64,000 nt of DNA, taken from JANMAT01 sp031359995 (GTDB lineage Bacteria > Actinomycetota > Acidimicrobiia > Acidimicrobiales > Ilumatobacteraceae). Made by a program: the position numbers and the translations under genes. The notes under the pieces were generated by a model. It made no database searches. It had not been told where the DNA came from and was given only the letters and a program-made list of their open reading frames with translations. Numbering within the stretch: position 1 is the stretch's first letter; every line of letters begins with the position of its first letter. The DNA lies in contig JANMAT010000007.1 in assembly GCA_031359995.1 (NCBI GenBank), positions 1 to 64,000 of the forward strand, in the 5' to 3' direction. Below, piece after piece: positions 60,898-64,000 of this stretch.

Positions 60898-61700
60898 GCA
60901 CAAGCGAGAGCGGCTACGAGCACCTGCTCGTGGAGGACCGGGACGGTGGCGTGCGCGTCGTCACGCTCAACCGGCCCGAGAAGTTCAACTCGTGGAACGC
61001 CCGGATGCGCGCGGAGATGCGCGACGCGGTCGAGGCCGTGTCCTCGGACTCGTCGGTGCGCGTGCTGATCTTCACCGGCGCCGGGCGGGCGTTCTCCGCC
61101 GGCGAGGACGTGTCCGAGATGGGCGATCTCACCAGAATGGGAACGCGCGGTTTCCGAGCCGCCGCCCGGGGCATCCACTCCGTGTTCGATCTCATCGAGT
61201 CCGTCGAAGTCCCGGTGATCGCCGCCGTCAATGGCGTTGCCGCCGGAGGCGGGTTCGAGATGGCCCTGTCGTGCGACTTCCGCGTGGTGGCCTCCGACGC
61301 CCGCTTCGTCATGCCCGAGGCCAAGGTCGGCCTCATCCCCGGCTCGGGCGGCTGCTCCCGCCTGGTGAGCTACATCGGGCTCGGCCGGGCCAAGGAACTG
61401 GTCATGCTCGGCCGCCCGATCAACGCCGACAACGCTCTCGCACTCGGGCTCGCCACTGCCATCACCGAACCCGGCGGCTCGGTCGACAGCGCCGTCGCGC
61501 TCGCCAAGGAGATGACCGCGTTCGCGCCGCTCGCACTCGGCATGGCCAAGCTGGTGCTCAACACCTGCACCGACGTCGACCACGAGACCGGACGGAGACT
61601 CGAACGCCTCGGCCAGAGCGTGCTCAAGACCACGACTGACCACGCCGAGGGCACGCAGGCGTTCCTCCAGCGCCGGCCACCGGAGTGGCAGGGTCGCTGA
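60894..61700 (+). CDS. Enoyl-CoA hydratase/isomerase family protein
   Basis: A 268-residue crotonase-fold protein. The oxyanion-hole motif is FTGAGRAFSAGEDVSEMGDL near residue 58, and AAVNGVAAGGGFEMALSCDF near residue 111 is the second. The position of the first catalytic Glu of classic hydratases is kept in the AGGGFEMAL block, and the second Glu region is MPEAKVGLIPGSGG. Substrate could be a ring-opened or unsaturated acyl-CoA. It overlaps both neighbours and shares their operon. Confidence 0.9.
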   Translation: MSTSESGYEHLLVEDRDGGVRVVTLNRPEKFNSWNARMRAEMRDAVEAVSSDSSVRVLIFTGAGRAFSAGEDVSEMGDLTRMGTRGFRAAARGIHSVFDLIESVEVPVIAAVNGVAAGGGFEMALSCDFRVVASDARFVMPEAKVGLIPGSGGCSRLVSYIGLGRAKELVMLGRPINADNALALGLATAITEPGGSVDSAVALAKEMTAFAPLALGMAKLVLNTCTDVDHETGRRLERLGQSVLKTTTDHAEGTQAFLQRRPPEWQGR

Positions 61701-63052
61701 TGGCCGCCGCGCCACCGCCATCCGACGCCCGCTACTGGAACCGACCCACGCAGACCGCGCCGCGCGAGGTGCTCGATCGCTGGCATCTTGAGCGGATCCG
61801 GCACCTCGTCGACTGGGCCTACCGATACTCGCCGATGTACCGCCGGCTCTACGACGACGCCGGCGTCAAACCGGCCGACATCCGAACCTGGAACGACTTC
61901 CACCACCGGCTCCCGTTCACCGACAAACCGGACTTCCTCGCCGACCAGGACCGCGAGCCGTCCGGGTTCGGGGGCATGGCGTTGCCGGCCGAAGAGATCC
62001 AGATGTACTTCCACACCACCGGGACGACCGGGCGCTTCCTCAACGAGGGGTTCACCCAGTTCGAGATGCAGAAGAGCGCCACCCAGTACTGCTACTCGCT
62101 GTGGGACCACGGGATCCGGCCCGGCGATTCGATGTACTTCTGCTTCAACTTCGGCATGTGGATCGGGCTGTGGAGCATCTACTGGGGCGCTCGCAACCTC
62201 AACCTGCGCATCCTCGCCGGCGGCGGCGCCGGCAGTGTCGAACGCGTACGCCAGATCCTCCAGCACCGGCCCACCATCGTCGTCGGCACGCCCACCTACC
62301 TGCTCCACCTCGTCGACGTGGCGCGCCACGAGGGGCTCGACCTGCGCGACGCCGGCGTTCGCATGGTCATGGGAGGCGGCGAGCCCGGCTTCTCCGTACC
62401 GGTCACCAGGCAGAGCCTGATGGACGGCTGGGCGGCGAGCCAGGTGCTCGACGCCTACGGCATCGGCGAAGCCATGCACGTCGCCCAGAGCTGCGCCGAG
62501 TGGGGTGGCGGCGTGCACACGATCGAGGACGTCGTCCACAGCTACACCGCGGACCCCGACACGGGCGAGCCCGTGCTGGAATCGGGGCAGGTCGGCGAGA
62601 ACATCGTCACGAGCTACACCCACTTCACGCAGCCGTTCATCAAGTACCGCACCCACGACCTGGTGCGGCGTGACCTGCACCCCGACCACGGTTGCGGATG
62701 GACCTGGGCGCACCTGCCCGGCGTCGTGCTCGGCCGCAGCGACTTCATGGTCACCATCAGGGGCACGAACGTGTACCCCACCGCCGTCGAGAACCTCATC
62801 GGCGGCGTCGCCGGCCTCACCAACCACTACGAGCTGCACATCGCCAGACCGGACGTGTTCGACGAGATGACCGTCAAGGTCGAGGCGTCCTCGGCCGGGG
62901 CCGACCGCGCCGCGCTCGCCAGCGCCCTCGACACCCACCTCCATCGCAGCCTCGGTGTGCGGCTGGGCGTCGACGTGCTCGAGCCCGGGACGTTGCCCCG
63001 CTACGAGCTGAAGACCCGCCGCATCTTCGACGCCCGCAAGGCCCACACGTGA
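61700..63052 (+). CDS. PaaK-like AMP-forming CoA ligase
   Basis: A 450-residue phenylacetate-CoA-ligase-family enzyme. The phosphate loop is FHTTGTTGRFLNEGF near residue 116. The adenine region is VLDAYGIGEAMHVAQSCAEW near residue 252, and HDLVRRDLH with GRSDFMVTIRGTNVYPTAVE (residues 345-364) is the hinge. The C-terminal Lys region is LKTRRIFDARK. It activates an acid to acyl-CoA through acyl-AMP. ATG 61700 shares one base with the hydratase stop (TGATG). It probably supplies the substrate of the PaaA-like protein. Confidence 0.88.
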   Translation: MAAAPPPSDARYWNRPTQTAPREVLDRWHLERIRHLVDWAYRYSPMYRRLYDDAGVKPADIRTWNDFHHRLPFTDKPDFLADQDREPSGFGGMALPAEEIQMYFHTTGTTGRFLNEGFTQFEMQKSATQYCYSLWDHGIRPGDSMYFCFNFGMWIGLWSIYWGARNLNLRILAGGGAGSVERVRQILQHRPTIVVGTPTYLLHLVDVARHEGLDLRDAGVRMVMGGGEPGFSVPVTRQSLMDGWAASQVLDAYGIGEAMHVAQSCAEWGGGVHTIEDVVHSYTADPDTGEPVLESGQVGENIVTSYTHFTQPFIKYRTHDLVRRDLHPDHGCGWTWAHLPGVVLGRSDFMVTIRGTNVYPTAVENLIGGVAGLTNHYELHIARPDVFDEMTVKVEASSAGADRAALASALDTHLHRSLGVRLGVDVLEPGTLPRYELKTRRIFDARKAHT

Positions 63053-63276
63053 GCCACATCGCCGCTCTCGAACAGACCCGACAGGATCTGCTGGTGCTGC
63101 GGGCCGAACTGCTCCGCCAGCGGGCCGCCGCCCCCACCCCCGCCGTCGCCCACGCGCTGCGCCTCGCCGATGCCTACCTGTTCCTGGCCCTCGGGTACTG
63201 CGGGCACAGCGACGAGCTGTTCCCGGAGGAAGGTCACGTCGAGCCCGACCGGGAGCCGTTCCCCAACCTACGCTGA
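63049..63276 (+). CDS. Small helical protein of unknown function
   Basis: A 75-residue protein that I do not recognise. It begins with a long helix (HIAALEQTRQDLLVLRAELL, then RQRAAA), continues as a second helix (VAHALRLADAYLFLALGYC), and ends acidic and proline-rich (ELFPEEGHVEPDREPFPN). GTG 63049 overlaps the ligase stop (GTGA), so it is translated with the operon. It might be a small subunit or chaperone of a neighbouring enzyme; this is speculation. Confidence 0.65.
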   Translation: MSHIAALEQTRQDLLVLRAELLRQRAAAPTPAVAHALRLADAYLFLALGYCGHSDELFPEEGHVEPDREPFPNLR

Positions 63277-63279
63277 GCC

Positions 63280-63924
63280 ATGGTGAGCCACCTCGACGTT
63301 CCTCCCGTTGCGCTGGCTCCCGGCGCGCCTCGCAAACGCGGCCGTCCGCGCCAGGAGCAACCGTCCGCGGCGTACCGGGCCAAGCAAGCCGAGATCGTCG
63401 ACGTGGCCATCGAGGTGTTCCGCGAGCGCGGCTTCGAGCTGGGCACACTCGACGATGTCGCGGCGTGCCTCGGCGCTGGCCGGGCCAGCCTGTACCACTA
63501 CGTGCCATCCAAGGCGCACCTGCTGTACCTGATCTTCGACCGTGCCATCAGCACCACGCTCGAAACCATGGACCAGCTCACTGCCATCCCTGACCCCGGC
63601 GAGCGCCTCCGAGCGCTGATCCGCCAGCAGGTCCACACGATCGCGGCCAACCCGGGCATGTTCACCGTGTTCTTCGGCGACCGGCCCGCCCTCGACAAGA
63701 AGTACGAGTCGGAGATCCGTCCCAAAGAACGGCGGCTGCTCCGCTACCTCATCGAGGCAGTCAAGGCCGCTACCCGAGCCGGGGAGCTCGGCGACGTCGA
63801 CGCCCGTCACGCCGCCCAAGCGCTCCTCGGCATGACCAGCTGGTTCCACAAGTGGTACGACCCCAACCGCGACGACCCCGACGCATTCGCCGACGTCTGC
63901 GTACGGCTCATCTTTCCAAGCTGA
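63280..63924 (+). CDS. TetR-family transcriptional regulator
   Basis: A 214-residue TetR protein. A basic N-terminal tail (RKRGRPRQEQ) precedes the helix-turn-helix GTLDDVAACLGAGRASLYHY (residues 55-74). The ligand-binding domain follows, with FFGDRPALDKKYESEIRPKE and a C-terminal WFHKWYDP segment seen in TetR regulators of fatty-acyl and aromatic catabolism (KstR2/PaaR-like). It is 3 bp after the small gene, so it ends the operon and probably regulates it in response to an acyl-CoA. Confidence 0.88.
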   Translation: MVSHLDVPPVALAPGAPRKRGRPRQEQPSAAYRAKQAEIVDVAIEVFRERGFELGTLDDVAACLGAGRASLYHYVPSKAHLLYLIFDRAISTTLETMDQLTAIPDPGERLRALIRQQVHTIAANPGMFTVFFGDRPALDKKYESEIRPKERRLLRYLIEAVKAATRAGELGDVDARHAAQALLGMTSWFHKWYDPNRDDPDAFADVCVRLIFPS

Positions 63925-63946
63925 ACGCCGCCGCCGACGGCGCCCG

Positions 63947-64000
63947 ATGTCCCAGCGCCTGCGGGCGTGGACGGTCGGGATCCTCGGCGATGCCGGCGCC
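63947..64000 (+). CDS. Start of a gene cut by the window edge
   Basis: An ATG at 63947 opens a frame (MSQRLRAWTVGILGDAGA) that runs off the window, 22 bp after the TetR gene. The first 18 residues are not enough to name it. Position suggests it belongs to the same CoA-thioester operon or to the next gene group. Confidence 0.35.
   Translation, partial: MSQRLRAWTVGILGDAGA

Overview
The window is high-GC DNA (around 70 %) from an aerobic, catabolically versatile actinobacterium. Five LLM-class (F420/FMN-type) flavin oxidoreductases, a PPOX/F420-like protein, many GTG starts, GTGA/ATGA gene overlaps and leaderless TANNNT promoters support this. The density of Rieske, 2-oxoglutarate/Fe and CoA-thioester enzymes resembles Acidimicrobiia, but no rRNA, tRNA or ribosomal marker is present, so the class assignment is an inference. 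I see no phage, IS element, CRISPR array or tRNA.

Layout. 1-4.7 kb: the end of an FtsX-type permease, a GATase1 protein, a thioesterase, a repeat-rich gap and an NlpC/P60 hydrolase. 4.8-12.4 kb: an ABC-F ATPase, two LLM oxidoreductases, a cation-efflux protein, a cyclopropane-synthase-like methyltransferase, a GNAT and a PhyH-type oxygenase. 12.4-20.6 kb: a DUF2510-like protein, a frameshifted secreted repeat protein, a DUF3500/FAD-monooxygenase/PPOX run, and a TPP enzyme divergent from an LLM-CaiB pair. 20.7-33.5 kb: an oxygenase island with one complete Rieske oxygenase paired with a paralogue lacking the Rieske domain, a nucleoside hydrolase, a TauD-type protein divergent from a second complete Rieske oxygenase, a rhodanese, an NMT1-type ABC importer joined to an adenosine deaminase, a PhyH protein and an IPNS-like dioxygenase. 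33.6-38.9 kb: a sugar ABC importer with LacI regulator and a shikimate-dehydrogenase-like enzyme, with two identical operators 80 bp apart. 40-43.6 kb: a flavin electron-transfer operon (FMN-binding protein, lipoprotein, ferric-reductase-like protein, ApbE). 43.7-52.2 kb: a secreted HExxH protein, a sulfonate-type ABC importer with an Rrf2 regulator, an atypical receiver protein, a MetE-like enzyme, a VOC protein and a ROK kinase. 52.3-59.3 kb: a P450-Rieske pair under a perfect inverted-repeat operator, an amylosucrase, gene remnants and an APH-LLM pair. 59.3-64 kb: a CoA-thioester operon with a PaaA-like diiron oxygenase, split MaoC hydratase, enoyl-CoA hydratase, PaaK-like ligase, a small protein and TetR.

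Main points of interest. (1) A Rieske-less oxygenase subunit is translationally coupled to an intact one, close to nucleoside-processing genes. (2) The LacI operator GACAACGTTGT occurs twice at the sugar operon and once between the -10 box and upstream region of a dioxygenase gene 9 kb away. (3) A 46-bp palindromic intergenic repeat occurs three times without gaps. (4) A consistent leaderless promoter pattern, TANNNT-7 nt-start, fixes many start codons. (5) A second repeat unit, TTTGCGCGA, occurs four times in alternating orientation. A shared GCAGCGTTCACA motif precedes two oxygenase genes at nearly the same distance from their starts.
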